Shown here piece by piece: positions 40,221 to 50,341 of a DNA stretch of 64,000 nt. This DNA is from Lonepinella koalarum. GTDB lineage: Bacteria > Pseudomonadota > Gammaproteobacteria > Enterobacterales > Pasteurellaceae. The stretch lies in contig NZ_SRHX01000004.1 in assembly GCF_004565475.1 (NCBI RefSeq), positions 1-64,000 of the forward strand. Direction: 5' to 3'. The notes under the pieces are model-generated. The model was not told where the DNA came from, ran no database searches, and saw only the letters and a program-made list of their open reading frames with translations. The position numbers were made by a program, and so were the translations under genes. Every line of letters begins with the position of its first letter. Position 1 is the first letter of the stretch.

Positions 40221-40859
40221 ATGAGAACTTTAAGCAAAAATTTAACCATTCGCCAACAGGAAGTCTACGACTTCTTAAAGCATCACCTTGAAACTGCTGG
40301 CGTACCACCAACCCGTGCAGAAATTTCAAGAGAATTAGGCTTTAAATCGCCTAATGCCGCCGAAGAACATTTGAAAGCCTTAGCTCGTAAAGGGGCAATT
40401 GAAATGGTGCCGGGAATGTCCCGTGGTATTCGTTTACTGCTTTCGTCTAATGATGAAGACGAAATAGAAGGTTTACCATTAATCGGTCGTGTCGCTGCCG
40501 GTGAACCAATTTTAGCAGAACAACATATTGAAGGTACTTACAAAGTAGATCCTGAGATGTTCAAACCACAAGCGGACTTTTTACTCAAAGTGAGCGGGCA
40601 ATCCATGAAAGATATCGGTATCTTAGATGGCGACCTATTAGCCGTACACAGCACTAAAGATGTACGGAATGGTCAAGTCATCGTAGCTCGCATTGAAGAC
40701 GAAGTGACAGTTAAACGTTTGGAACGTAAAGGTGATGTCATTTATTTACACCCAGAAAATGAAGAATTCGAACCGATTGTTGTCAATTTACGGGAACAAG
40801 AACAATTTGAAGTAGAAGGCATTGCCGTCGGTATTATTCGCAATAATGCTTGGATGTAA
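40221..40859 (+). CDS. lexA: LexA repressor
   Basis: SOS-response repressor and self-cleaving protease, 212 residues. N-terminal winged helix ([21 protein letters not shown]) and C-terminal S24 domain: cleavage site Ala93-Gly94 (VAAGEP), nucleophile Ser128 (GQSMKD) and general base Lys165 (VTVKRL). An AAAGGGAAC ribosome site precedes the start, and weak SOS boxes lie 20-56 bases upstream. Confidence 0.97.
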   Translation: MRTLSKNLTIRQQEVYDFLKHHLETAGVPPTRAEISRELGFKSPNAAEEHLKALARKGAIEMVPGMSRGIRLLLSSNDEDEIEGLPLIGRVAAGEPILAEQHIEGTYKVDPEMFKPQADFLLKVSGQSMKDIGILDGDLLAVHSTKDVRNGQVIVARIEDEVTVKRLERKGDVIYLHPENEEFEPIVVNLREQEQFEVEGIAVGIIRNNAWM

Positions 40860-40892
40860 GTAAATAAGCATAATGCTACATAACTTCTCTCG

Positions 40893-40926
40893 ATAAGAAA
40901 AGGTGAAAATATTTCACCTTTCTTAT
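40893..40926. terminator. bidirectional intrinsic terminator
   Basis: AAGAAAAGGTGAAA pairs with TTTCACCTTTCTT around a short loop, between the convergent lexA and menD. Confidence 0.75.
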
Positions 40927-40936
40927 TCAAAACCAT

Positions 40937-42646
40937 TTAAGCGCCTATCACTGCATAACTAATTTGTTCAATCAGGCGTTTATAAATATTACTACCATCA
41001 CTCGGGTTTACTTTAATTTCAATCACCGTAGTTTCTTTGCGTGAATAAGCTTGTTTTAACACCGAGCCTAAATCAGCCCACGTGTAAGGGCGTGCATATT
41101 TTAAATCAAACATGGAAGCCGCTTGAGCAAATTCTGCTTGATGTGGCAAACGATAAAAGGCATTTTTGACTTCTGGCTCTACTGGCAACATATCAAAAAT
41201 GGCACCACCATTATTATTAATAATAAAAATCACCGTTGGCTGACTTACTTTTTTGAATAATGCCAATGAATTAATATCATACAAGGCTGACATATCACCT
41301 AATACAACTGCCACGGGTTGATGACCACCAATCCCCACCCCCGCCGCTGTCGCTAATAAACCGTCAATACCACTGGCACCGCGGTTAGTATACACCGGAT
41401 AACTATCTGATAATTTGGCTAACGCATCTACTAATCGTACAAATAAACTGTTACCTAAAAACAATGCACAATTTTTCGGTAAAATGCGTTCAATATGATG
41501 TGCTAAAGATGCTTCGTTTAGTCCACCGCCCACTTGTTGTTCAATAAAACCAGCGCAGAAGTTAGACAACGCCAAGGGTTCAAGCAACCAAGATTTTTGC
41601 CGTAATGCTGGATGAGCTCGTAACCAGTGATGTACTTTGGCATGGAAACGTGTTTGTTGATGATGATGGGGATCCACACGTTCTATGCTTTCTTCGACCA
41701 CCCAAAAAGCCCCCTTAAAACTGGCTAATAACTGGTTAATCCGTTTGCTCACAAAACGTGAACCAAATTGCACCACAATATCTGCATGCAATAATTTTTC
41801 TCGTACCGTTTTATTGGCTAACCAAATATCCGCATAAGGCAAACTCGGCTCTACATTGGATTGAACATCGGTTAACAAAATCCAACCCAAGCTATCCGCC
41901 CAGTTTTTCACGCCCATAGCTTGTTTCTGTGGTAATTGCCCTACTACCACAATGCCTTTTTTCGTCCGCCAGTCGTCCCAATGTTCATGCATTATTACTT
42001 CTTGTTGCACATGTTGATGTTCTGACCACGTTTTCGTTTGAAGCAACCAACGTTGCACAGGTGCTAACCACGTATGGCTATCAATTTCACTCACTTGAGC
42101 ATCATACAACGGCTCCGCAAAAGGTACATTAATATGCACTACTCCGGCTTGTTCGGCTTGTTTATAACAGGCTTGATCCAAGGTCGAAACTAACCATTTC
42201 GCCGCATAATCTTGACTTGGTCGCGGTAAATTCACCGTTGCAACAGGATAATGCGCAAACATATTGGCTTGTAAAATAGCTTGATTCGCACCGCACTCTA
42301 ATAATTCATCGGGTCGATCGGCGGTTAGTACAATTAAATTGACCGCACTTTGACGAGCTTCAATAATGGCTGGATATAAATTGGCAGCTGCCGTACCGGA
42401 GGTCACAATCACCGCAACCGGTGTTTGGCTTGATTTCGCCAATCCGAGAGCAAAAAAGCCTAAACCACGTTCATCAAAATGTGTATGGCAAATGGCTTTA
42501 CCGTTAGTTTGTAAACGTACTGCTTCTAAGGTTAGAGGGGTTGAACGCGATCCGGGGGCAATACAAAAATGTTGTACACCTTGGCGGATCAGACTTTCTA
42601 AAATTACTTTCGACCAACAACGGTTAAAGGTACTCACTGCTGACAT
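40937..42646 (-). CDS. menD: SEPHCHC synthase MenD
   Basis: Thiamine-diphosphate enzyme that joins isochorismate and 2-oxoglutarate in the first committed menaquinone step. The 569-residue protein has CIAPGSRSTPLTLEA near residue 28, the activating glutamate in the THFDERGLGFFALG segment, and the ThDP/Mg motif GDMSALYDINSL near 450. Downstream of menF by 36 bases on the same strand; the remaining men genes of the window lie at 13.5-17 kb. Confidence 0.96.
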   Translation of the reverse strand: MSAVSTFNRCWSKVILESLIRQGVQHFCIAPGSRSTPLTLEAVRLQTNGKAICHTHFDERGLGFFALGLAKSSQTPVAVIVTSGTAAANLYPAIIEARQSAVNLIVLTADRPDELLECGANQAILQANMFAHYPVATVNLPRPSQDYAAKWLVSTLDQACYKQAEQAGVVHINVPFAEPLYDAQVSEIDSHTWLAPVQRWLLQTKTWSEHQHVQQEVIMHEHWDDWRTKKGIVVVGQLPQKQAMGVKNWADSLGWILLTDVQSNVEPSLPYADIWLANKTVREKLLHADIVVQFGSRFVSKRINQLLASFKGAFWVVEESIERVDPHHHQQTRFHAKVHHWLRAHPALRQKSWLLEPLALSNFCAGFIEQQVGGGLNEASLAHHIERILPKNCALFLGNSLFVRLVDALAKLSDSYPVYTNRGASGIDGLLATAAGVGIGGHQPVAVVLGDMSALYDINSLALFKKVSQPTVIFIINNNGGAIFDMLPVEPEVKNAFYRLPHQAEFAQAASMFDLKYARPYTWADLGSVLKQAYSRKETTVIEIKVNPSDGSNIYKRLIEQISYAVIGA

Positions 42647-42682
42647 ATTGCTCTCCGTTTTTAATATTTTGGGCTAATGCAT

Positions 42683-43966
42683 TTATTCAATGGTTAATAA
42701 GCTCAATAAACTTGATGCTTTACGTTCAATTTCTTGCCATTCTAACAAGGGAACCGAACCCGCCACAATGCCTGCACCAGCAAAAATACGAATTTTACTT
42801 TGTTCGCCTTGCTGTTCAATAAAAGCAGAACGAATAGCCACACAAAATTCTGCTTGCAATTTTCGCATAATACCTAACGTACCGGCATACCAACTGCGGT
42901 CAAAATTTTCAGTTTTTTGCAAAAATTGCACCGCACTTTGCTGCGGTAAACCGGATACGGCAGCACTTGGATGAATGGTTTGCAAACAGACCCCATCCGC
43001 TACGTTATTTTTTAATTCCGCTTGAATACAACGGCGTAAATGTTGCACTTGACGTAGCTGTTTCACTTCCACATCACACACTGCAATGTGATTCACATAA
43101 GGCTGTAGATTCTCGCAAATGCCTTGCACCACTAAGCGATTTTCGTGATCGTTTTTGCGATCGTTTAATAACCAGTCCGTCTGCTGTTGATTATATTGCG
43201 GATTATCGGTAATCGTCGCTGTACCTGCCAAAGCTTCAGTTTGCATATGCTGACCTTGGCGGGTATATAAACGCTCAGGCGTTGATCCTACAAAAGCACA
43301 TTCTGCTTGTTCTGCCAATAAAAAATGATAACAGCCGGTATTTTGTTGTTCACTTTCCGCTAAAAAATCTTTTGCATCAATGGGTTGGTTAGACAAAAAT
43401 TCTGTTTGATTGGCTAGCACAACCTTACTCAAATGCCCTTGTTTAATTTCTGCCAACCCTTGTTCAATCCAGTTAGTCCAGACTTCAGTATTCGCCTTTT
43501 GTCCGATTTTATGTACCACTTGCTTAACCGATTGAAGTGCGGTGAATTTTTCTAAAGTTTTTGCGGCTTGTAAACAGGCGTGCTGTTCTGTAACAAAGTC
43601 CTGCTCATTATCAAAGTAAATCGTCACATGCAAGATATTATCGATATTTTCTAATAATAACCTTGGCAACCAAAATTTGGCTTGTTTACTAAAGGTCAAT
43701 CCACCAACAAGGGGCAAGTCTTGCTGTTGTACAAACTGTTGAGCCATCTTTTCATCAGAAAATAAGCGCACTTTGCCTAAACTCGCAATAGTGATAGGTT
43801 CATCACGATAATTTAAGTAAAATTGCGGATACATCTCTTGTGCTTTCAGCCATGCCAATAGTTCCACAGTAAGCTGCATTTCAGATTTAAAATAGGTAAT
43901 TGCAGAAAGTGCAGATAATTTATGGGCTTGAATCTGCTTAATCAAGCCTGAACACAGGTTTTCCAT
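42683..43966 (-). CDS. menF: isochorismate synthase MenF
   Basis: Isomerises chorismate to isochorismate for menaquinone. The 427-residue protein has the chorismate-binding fold in its C-terminal half: KVVLANQTEF, FVGSTPERLY, EALAGTA, QTIHPSAAVSGLP and the Mg-binding FAGAGIVAGS. EntC-type enzymes share these motifs but the adjacent menD argues for MenF. Confidence 0.93.
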   Translation of the reverse strand: MENLCSGLIKQIQAHKLSALSAITYFKSEMQLTVELLAWLKAQEMYPQFYLNYRDEPITIASLGKVRLFSDEKMAQQFVQQQDLPLVGGLTFSKQAKFWLPRLLLENIDNILHVTIYFDNEQDFVTEQHACLQAAKTLEKFTALQSVKQVVHKIGQKANTEVWTNWIEQGLAEIKQGHLSKVVLANQTEFLSNQPIDAKDFLAESEQQNTGCYHFLLAEQAECAFVGSTPERLYTRQGQHMQTEALAGTATITDNPQYNQQQTDWLLNDRKNDHENRLVVQGICENLQPYVNHIAVCDVEVKQLRQVQHLRRCIQAELKNNVADGVCLQTIHPSAAVSGLPQQSAVQFLQKTENFDRSWYAGTLGIMRKLQAEFCVAIRSAFIEQQGEQSKIRIFAGAGIVAGSVPLLEWQEIERKASSLLSLLTIE

Positions 43967-44111
43967 TAAATTTTATTTAAAAATAGTCGTTAAAATAGCG
44001 CTTATTCTACCGCAAATAAAAAATTTTTTTTAGTAAATCTTTTTTTCTGTTAAAAATCGGGGTAAAGTGCGATTAGTTTTTTGTTATTTTTCAGCAAGCC
44101 AAGGACATATT

Positions 44112-45326
44112 ATGGAATTCTTTCCTAAATCAGATAAATTGGAACATGTCTGCTATGATATTCGCGGACCGGTTCATCAAGAAGCTCTTCGTTTAGAAGA
44201 AGAAGGCAATAAAATTCTAAAACTCAATATTGGTAACCCGGCCCCTTTCGGTTTTGAAGCGCCTGATGAAGTATTAGTGGATATTTTACGCAATCTTCCA
44301 TCCGCCCAAGGTTATTGTGATTCCAAAGGAATTTACTCCGCCCGTAAAGCTATTGTGCAATATTATCAATCAAAACATATTTTAGGGGCAACGGTGAATG
44401 ATGTGTATATCGGTAACGGTGTTTCTGAACTGATTACCATGTCATTACAAGCCTTATTAAATGATGGTGATGAAGTCTTGATTCCAATGCCGGATTATCC
44501 ATTATGGACAGCTTCCGCTACCCTTGCTGGCGGTAAACCGGTACATTATATTTGTGATGAATCTTCCGATTGGTTCCCAGATTTGGACGATATTAAAAGT
44601 AAAATTACTGCTCGCACTAAAGCCATTGTCATCATCAACCCAAACAACCCAACGGGAGCCGTGTATAGCAAAGAAGTGTTGGAGCAAATCGTGGAAGTCG
44701 CTCGTCAACACGGCTTAATCATTTTCGCCGATGAAATTTACGACAAAATTTTATATGATAATGCAGTTCATCATCACATTGCTGCCCTTGCTCCTGATTT
44801 ATTAACCATCACCTTTAACGGCTTATCTAAAGCCTATCGAGTGGCGGGTTTCCGTCAAGGTTGGATGATTTTAAATGGTCCGAAACATCATGCTAAAGGT
44901 TACATTGAAGGCTTAGATATGCTGGCTTCTATGCGTTTATGTGCCAATCATCCCATGCAACATGCAATCCAAACTGCACTTGGTGGTTATCAAAGCATTA
45001 ATGAATATATTTTACCGGGCGGACGTTTATTAGAACAACGTAACCGCGCTTATGAATTAATTACCCAAATTCCGGGCGTCAGTTGTGTCAAACCGAACGG
45101 TGCCATGTATATGTTCCCGAAAATCGACATCAAAAAATTCAATATTTATGATGATGAGAAAATGGTATTAGATTTATTGCGCCAAGAAAAAGTATTATTA
45201 GTACATGGACGTGGCTTTAACTGGCATGCACCAGACCATTTCCGCATTGTGACACTTCCTCATGTTTCTACCTTAGAAGATGCACTAAATAAATTCGCAC
45301 GTTTTTTGGAAAATTATCGGCAATAA
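44112..45326 (+). CDS. alaA: alanine aminotransferase AlaA
   Basis: PLP-dependent class I aminotransferase forming alanine from pyruvate and glutamate. The 404-residue protein is close to E. coli AlaA along its length: LEHVCYDIRGPV, NIGNPAPFGF, INPNNPTGAVYS and the PLP lysine Lys240 in FNGLSKAYRVAGFRQG. I start at 44112 because AAGGA lies 8 bases before it; the frame's first ATG at 44067 adds 15 residues without similarity. Divergent from menF. Confidence 0.95.
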   Translation: MEFFPKSDKLEHVCYDIRGPVHQEALRLEEEGNKILKLNIGNPAPFGFEAPDEVLVDILRNLPSAQGYCDSKGIYSARKAIVQYYQSKHILGATVNDVYIGNGVSELITMSLQALLNDGDEVLIPMPDYPLWTASATLAGGKPVHYICDESSDWFPDLDDIKSKITARTKAIVIINPNNPTGAVYSKEVLEQIVEVARQHGLIIFADEIYDKILYDNAVHHHIAALAPDLLTITFNGLSKAYRVAGFRQGWMILNGPKHHAKGYIEGLDMLASMRLCANHPMQHAIQTALGGYQSINEYILPGGRLLEQRNRAYELITQIPGVSCVKPNGAMYMFPKIDIKKFNIYDDEKMVLDLLRQEKVLLVHGRGFNWHAPDHFRIVTLPHVSTLEDALNKFARFLENYRQ

Positions 45327-45336
45327 CTGACTTTTC

Positions 45337-45358
45337 GCTCCCCTTTTTTTAGGGGAGC
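45337..45358. terminator. hairpin between alaA and proC
   Basis: GCTCCCC and GGGGAGC form a 7-bp stem with an 8-base loop made almost entirely of T. There is no T run after it, so termination may be inefficient. Confidence 0.5.
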
Positions 45359-45368
45359 GAGCGTTATT

Positions 45369-46184
45369 CTAAAACAACTTCTCCATCTCTTTTGACCGCT
45401 CAACACAAGCCAACATTGCCTGTTCCACAATCTGTGCTAACTGTTTCTCATTAAACACATTTAACGCTGCCGCCGTTGTTCCACCTTTTGATGTCACATT
45501 TTGTCTTAAAGTAGCTAATTCAACCGTTGGATTTTCTACCACCATTTTCGCTGCCCCTAAAGCCGATTGTTGTACCAATAAACGGGCTTGTTGCACAGTT
45601 AATCCCATATTTAATAAGCTCTGCTGCATGGCTTCCATAAACAAGAAAAAATAGGCTGGGCTGGAACCTGAGGCCGCAGTTACGGTATGCATATCGCTTT
45701 CATTTTCCACCCAACAAGTTTGTCCTACCGCTTGTAATAGGCTTTCAGCAAATTGTTTATATTCCATTGAAACATTCGCCCGAGCAAATAAGCCAGACAT
45801 CCCCGTAGAAACTAATGCGGGTGTATTTGGCATGACTCGTACAATGTTATCCGCATGGAATAAAAGTGCGGTGATTTTTTCCACTGAAATGGCTGCCATA
45901 ATAGAAATCACTAATTTTTCAGAAAAATCCACCGCACTTAATGCGGAGCAAACGTCACTTGCCACTTGAGGTTTAACCGCTAATACCATGACATCGCTCT
46001 TTTCTACTGTGGTTTGGTTATCGGTCGAAAATAACACTTTTTTTTCTGTAAATAACGATCGTTTATCTTCATTAGGATCACATACGGTAATCAAGTTGGC
46101 TGGGTAGCCTGTTTTTAATAAACCAAACACTATCGCTTGTGCCATATTGCCACCACCGATAAAACAAATAGATTTTTGTTGCAT
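45369..46184 (-). CDS. proC: pyrroline-5-carboxylate reductase
   Basis: Last step of proline synthesis, using NADPH. The 271-residue protein has the dinucleotide-binding start FIGGGNMAQAIVFGLL, VMVLAVKPQ, RVMPNTPALV and the C-terminal TSKGGTTAAALNVF. Two uptake signals lie within the gene (45864 and 45931). Convergent with alaA. Confidence 0.96.
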   Translation of the reverse strand: MQQKSICFIGGGNMAQAIVFGLLKTGYPANLITVCDPNEDKRSLFTEKKVLFSTDNQTTVEKSDVMVLAVKPQVASDVCSALSAVDFSEKLVISIMAAISVEKITALLFHADNIVRVMPNTPALVSTGMSGLFARANVSMEYKQFAESLLQAVGQTCWVENESDMHTVTAASGSSPAYFFLFMEAMQQSLLNMGLTVQQARLLVQQSALGAAKMVVENPTVELATLRQNVTSKGGTTAAALNVFNEKQLAQIVEQAMLACVERSKEMEKLF

Positions 46185-46533
46185 TATTTCTCCTTTTTTT
46201 CTTCAATTGTGTTAGGAAGATTATACGCAAGTTTAGGGAAAATTGAATAAAATTTACGCCCAATCTTCCTTTCTACTTTACTACGTTCTTTATTTCTCAA
46301 ATTTAATACCAAAATCATCCCTTTTCTTCGAATTTTATTGCAAATCTTTACCTAATATAAGGCAATATCAGATAAAAATACGACTGAATTACCCCTTTCC
46401 CTTTATTACATAAAATAAAAAACGATGTTTTTTTATCGAATTACCATTACGCTTTCTCTTTCTTAGTGTAATCCCCTATTCATTGCAAAATTATGCTAAA
46501 ATCAGGCAAATTTTTATTAATTAAGGATAATTT
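46185..46533. other. AT-rich intergenic region proC-rdgC
   Basis: About 350 bases with no ORF or RNA gene that I recognise. It must hold the divergent promoters of proC and rdgC; a TAAAAT box about 35 bases before the rdgC start is the only fair -10 candidate. Confidence 0.5.
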
Positions 46534-47442
46534 ATGTACTGGTTTAAAAATACGATTATTTACCGTTTAACAAAAGAATTAGATTGGTCTGATGCCGTAT
46601 TGCAGAACAATTTAGCTCAAAATGAATACCATCCGTGTTCCCAATCTGATCTAAGCAAATTCGGCTGGGCAAAGCCCTTGCGAGATGCCGATTTACTCTA
46701 TTTTTTTAACGGTAAACAGCTTCTATTAGTGGCCCATAAAGAAGATAAAATTTTGCCGAATCATGTGATTAAACAAGAGTTAGACGAACGTATTCGCCAG
46801 TTGGAAGAAAAAGAAAATCGCAAACTGAAAAAGACGGAAAAACAGGCATTGAAAGATGATGTGGTAGCGATGTTGTTGCCCCGCGCTTTTAGTAAACATC
46901 AGCAAACAGCAATTTGGATTAACACCGAAACCAATTTGATTTATGTGAATGCCGCCTCTTATAAACGTGCTGAAGATGTATTGGCATTGTTGCGTAAATC
47001 GTTGGGATCGTTACCTGTGGTGCCGTTAGCTTTTGCCAATGAACCCTCTATCGTGATGACCGATTGGTTGGTGAAACAAAAAATACCGTCTTTTTTCACC
47101 GCACTTGAAGAAGGAGAATTAAAAGCCGCAGATAATCAGGGCATTATTCGTTATAAAAATCAGCCGCTGGAAAGTGAAGAAATGCTCTCTCATTTGCAAA
47201 GTGGCAAATTTGTCACCAAATTATTGTTAGACTGGGAAGATCATTTGAGCTTTGTATTAAACGATGACGGCACGCTTAAACGCTTAAAATTCGCCGATAA
47301 TATCCGTGAGAAAAATGATGATATTCTGCAAGAAGATGTCGCTCAACGCTTTGATGCAGATTTTATTTTGATGACTGGCGAATTAGCAAAATTAACTGAA
47401 CATTTACTCGATGAATTTGGTGGCGAAAAACAACGGTTGTAA
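46534..47442 (+). CDS. rdgC: recombination-associated protein RdgC
   Basis: Ring-shaped DNA-binding protein that modulates RecA, 302 residues. Begins MYWFKNTIIYRLT, followed by GWAKPL, LLPRAFSKHQQTAIWI and KLLLDWEDHLSFVL near residue 225. All are family segments. TAAGGA lies just before the start. The gene is single, followed by mtr. Confidence 0.95.
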   Translation: MYWFKNTIIYRLTKELDWSDAVLQNNLAQNEYHPCSQSDLSKFGWAKPLRDADLLYFFNGKQLLLVAHKEDKILPNHVIKQELDERIRQLEEKENRKLKKTEKQALKDDVVAMLLPRAFSKHQQTAIWINTETNLIYVNAASYKRAEDVLALLRKSLGSLPVVPLAFANEPSIVMTDWLVKQKIPSFFTALEEGELKAADNQGIIRYKNQPLESEEMLSHLQSGKFVTKLLLDWEDHLSFVLNDDGTLKRLKFADNIREKNDDILQEDVAQRFDADFILMTGELAKLTEHLLDEFGGEKQRL

Positions 47443-47450
47443 TTATTTTA

Positions 47451-47472
47451 TTGTACTACTATAATAGTGCAA
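47451..47472. promoter_or_regulatory. probable TrpR operator before mtr
   Basis: A 22-base near-perfect palindrome with core ACTAC-TATA-ATAGT. The E. coli trp operator core is ACTAG-TTAA-CTAGT, with the same spacing of ACTA and TAGT. It lies 28 bases before the start of a tryptophan permease gene, the expected place for TrpR control. Confidence 0.65.
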
Positions 47473-47499
47473 CTTTAAAATAACCCAAGGAATTATCTC

Positions 47500-48756
47500 A
47501 TGACAACACAAAAACAACCGTCTTTACTCGGCGGCATTATGATTATTGCGGGTGGCACGATCGGGGCAGGCATGTTAGCCAACCCGATTTCCACTGCTGG
47601 TGTTTGGTTTACTGGCTCATTGCTGATTTTGCTTTATACTTGGTTTTGTATGACTTCATCAGGTTTAATGTTATTAGAAGCCAATTTACACTACCCTACT
47701 GGATCGAGTTTTAATACCATTGTCAAAGACTTGCTCGGCAATGGTTGGAACGTTCTCAATGGTGTATCCCTTGCTTTTGTGATGTACATTTTAACCTATG
47801 CCTACATTACCTCAGGTGGTGGTATTACCGAAGGCTTTATTAATCAGCTGTTAAGCAGCGAACAAAGTGCGGTGGAAATTGGACGAACTGCGGGATCGTT
47901 AATCTTTGCTGTGGTATTAGCTTTGTTTGTCTGGTTCTCCACCAAAGCCGTGGATCGCTTTAGTACGGTATTAATCGCAGGTATGGCGATTGCCTTTTTC
48001 CTGTCTGTCGCCAGTTTAATTTCCTCTGCCAAAGCGGAAATTCTCTTAGACCAACTAGCCCCAGCAGATACCGCTTATTTACCTTACGCTATGGTGGCGT
48101 TACCCGTGTGTTTAGTGTCCTTTGGCTTTCACCAGAATGTGCCAAGTTTGGTGAAATACTATGATCGCAACGCTGCCAAAGTGGTGAAGTCCGTGGTATT
48201 AGGCACGGCAACGGCATTAGTTATTTATGTGTTGTGGCAATATGCGGTGCAAGGCAATTTACCTCGCAGTGAATTTGCTCCCGTGATCGAAAAAGGTGGC
48301 GACATTGCGGCGTTATTGGATGCTCTCGGCAATAATGTGCAAACCGATTACATTGCCTTAGCATTGCGTTTCTTCGCTTATATGGCGATTGCCAGCTCCT
48401 TTTTGGGGGTGACCTTAGGCTTATTTGACTATATCGCGGATTTATTTAAATTTGATGATAGCGGACTCGGTCGAGCCAAAACGGCGTTAGTGGTGTTCCT
48501 ACCGCCATTATTATTAAGCCTGCAATTCCCTTATGGCTTTGTGATCGCTATCGGTTATGCGGGTTTAGCCGCCACCGTATGGGCAGGAATTGTGCCAGCT
48601 TTATTAGCCAAAGCCAGCCGTGAGCGATTTGGTCAAAGTAAATACACCGCATTCGGTGGTAACTTTATGATTTACTTTATTTTCCTGTTTGCGATTTTAA
48701 ATATCATGGCTCAACTCGGTATGCAATTTGGCTGGATTGCGGATTTTAAAGGCTAA
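47500..48756 (+). CDS. mtr: tryptophan permease (Mtr-like, HAAAP family)
   Basis: Proton-coupled aromatic amino acid importer, 418 residues, 11 predicted helices. PSLLGGIMIIAGGTIGAGM, TWFCMTSSGLMLLEANLHY, LLGNGWNVLNGVSLAFVMYILTYAYI-like and SSFLGVTLGLFDY stretches match E. coli Mtr more closely than TyrP. The upstream palindrome resembling a TrpR box supports tryptophan. AAGGA precedes the start. Confidence 0.88.
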   Translation: MTTQKQPSLLGGIMIIAGGTIGAGMLANPISTAGVWFTGSLLILLYTWFCMTSSGLMLLEANLHYPTGSSFNTIVKDLLGNGWNVLNGVSLAFVMYILTYAYITSGGGITEGFINQLLSSEQSAVEIGRTAGSLIFAVVLALFVWFSTKAVDRFSTVLIAGMAIAFFLSVASLISSAKAEILLDQLAPADTAYLPYAMVALPVCLVSFGFHQNVPSLVKYYDRNAAKVVKSVVLGTATALVIYVLWQYAVQGNLPRSEFAPVIEKGGDIAALLDALGNNVQTDYIALALRFFAYMAIASSFLGVTLGLFDYIADLFKFDDSGLGRAKTALVVFLPPLLLSLQFPYGFVIAIGYAGLAATVWAGIVPALLAKASRERFGQSKYTAFGGNFMIYFIFLFAILNIMAQLGMQFGWIADFKG

Positions 48757-48761
48757 CCGTT

Positions 48762-49538
48762 ATGCAAACCTCCGTTTATGATAAAGAAAACTTTTTTGAG
48801 CTTTATCAAAAAATTCGTGCCAATCCAATCAGTTTAAACAACATTGTGGAGAAACCCACAATGTTGTCTTTATTACCTGATTTAACAGGCAAAAAACTGC
48901 TGGATCTCGGTTGTGGGATGGGCGAACATTTGGCGTTATATTTAGCTCGTAAAGCAGATTTTGTGGTTGGCATAGATCTGTCTTTGGCAATGTTACAACA
49001 GGCAGAAAAAAATCTTGCCGATTTTACACCGCACTTTTCTGAACCCCATTTTGCTAAGTCACGCTTTGCCTTGCATCAACTTTCCATGGAAAACTTAGCC
49101 GATCTTAAAGAAACCAATTTTGATGTGATTACCAGTTCCTTTGCTTTTCATTATGTGCAAGATTTTCGCCAACTATTAAGCCAAATTTATCGCAAATTAA
49201 AGCCCAATGGTAGACTTATTTTTTCCCAAGAACACCCCATTGTCACCGCTTACCAAGGAGGTGAACGCTGGGAGAAAAATAAACAAAAACAACAAGTTGC
49301 CTATCGGTTAAATTATTATCGAGATGAAGGGGAGCGAGATCGCAGTTGGTTTAAGCAACCCTTTAAAACCTATCACCGCACCACGGCGACCATTATTAAC
49401 AACCTGATTCAAGCTGGCTTTCAAATTGAACAAATGGCAGAACCCATGTTAGCGGATCAGCCTGAATGGCAAGCCGAATTTAAGGATTTACAACACCGCC
49501 CTGTGTTACTGTTCATTAAAGCGAGAAAAATAGCATGA
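48762..49538 (+). CDS. SAM-dependent methyltransferase
   Basis: Class I methyltransferase, 258 residues, with motif I LLDLGCGMGEH near residue 43, the acidic GIDLSLAML strand and FDVITSSFAFHYV. The substrate is unknown. The C-terminal part (YRTTATIINNLIQAGFQIEQMAEP-like) is typical of small-molecule enzymes of the UbiE/Methyltransf_11 group. It follows mtr by 5 bases and overlaps the next gene by 4 bases. Confidence 0.8.
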   Translation: MQTSVYDKENFFELYQKIRANPISLNNIVEKPTMLSLLPDLTGKKLLDLGCGMGEHLALYLARKADFVVGIDLSLAMLQQAEKNLADFTPHFSEPHFAKSRFALHQLSMENLADLKETNFDVITSSFAFHYVQDFRQLLSQIYRKLKPNGRLIFSQEHPIVTAYQGGERWEKNKQKQQVAYRLNYYRDEGERDRSWFKQPFKTYHRTTATIINNLIQAGFQIEQMAEPMLADQPEWQAEFKDLQHRPVLLFIKARKIA

Positions 49539-50224
49539 TTATCGGTCAAGGCATGATAGCAAAGGCATTTTCTGGCTATGCGGAAGATCCTAAGCATATT
49601 ATTTTTGCCAGTGGTGTATCAAACTCACAAGAAAAAAACCGCACTTTATTTGGCCGCGAAAGCCAATTACTTGAGCAAACGATTTTACACCATCCCGACC
49701 AAAAATTAGTTTATTTTAGCACTTGTAGCCTCTACGATCCGTCCCTACAAAATTCGCCTTATGTGCAACATAAACAGAATATGGAACAGCAAGTGCAACG
49801 ATTAGCCCAGCAATACTTAATTGTGCGTTTACCGCAAGTCGTGGGTAATGCCACTAGCCCAACTATCGTGAATTTCCTCTATCAAGCCATTATTCATCAG
49901 CAATCTTTTACCCTATGGCAAGAAAGTTATCGGAATTTAATTGATATTGATGACGTGGTCACGATTTTAAACGAAATCCTAGCCAATCCTTTGTTTACCA
50001 ATCAGATCATTAATGTTGCCACGGATAAGATGATCAATGTGCAACATATTGTCATGATATTAGAAAATATCACAAAAAACACCGCACTTTATCAATCTAT
50101 TCCGAAAGGATCTTATTATTCCATTGATATTGCCCCTATTCGCCCAATTTTGACGAAATTATCGCTCAATTTTGCACAAGATTACGTTCAAAAAACCATT
50201 GAAAAATATTATGCACAAAAATAA
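49535..50224 (+). CDS. NAD(P)-binding epimerase-like protein
   Basis: A 229-residue extended SDR-like protein. Starts with a short, glycine-poor nucleotide site (MIIGQGMIAKAF), then LVYFSTCSLYDP and a YVQHK motif near residue 85, the usual Tyr-xxx-Lys pair. It lacks the first 15-20 residues of long epimerases. Function unknown. Translationally coupled to the methyltransferase, which suggests a shared pathway. Confidence 0.65.
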   Translation: MIIGQGMIAKAFSGYAEDPKHIIFASGVSNSQEKNRTLFGRESQLLEQTILHHPDQKLVYFSTCSLYDPSLQNSPYVQHKQNMEQQVQRLAQQYLIVRLPQVVGNATSPTIVNFLYQAIIHQQSFTLWQESYRNLIDIDDVVTILNEILANPLFTNQIINVATDKMINVQHIVMILENITKNTALYQSIPKGSYYSIDIAPIRPILTKLSLNFAQDYVQKTIEKYYAQK

Positions 50225-50341
50225 AAGCAAAAATAAATAAAAAAATGCTTGCAAGATAAAACGGATTTCAGTATTTTAAAAGGCACGCAAGAAAATCTAC
50301 GTTAAGAAAACGAAGAACCTAGAAAAACATAGGAAAACACA

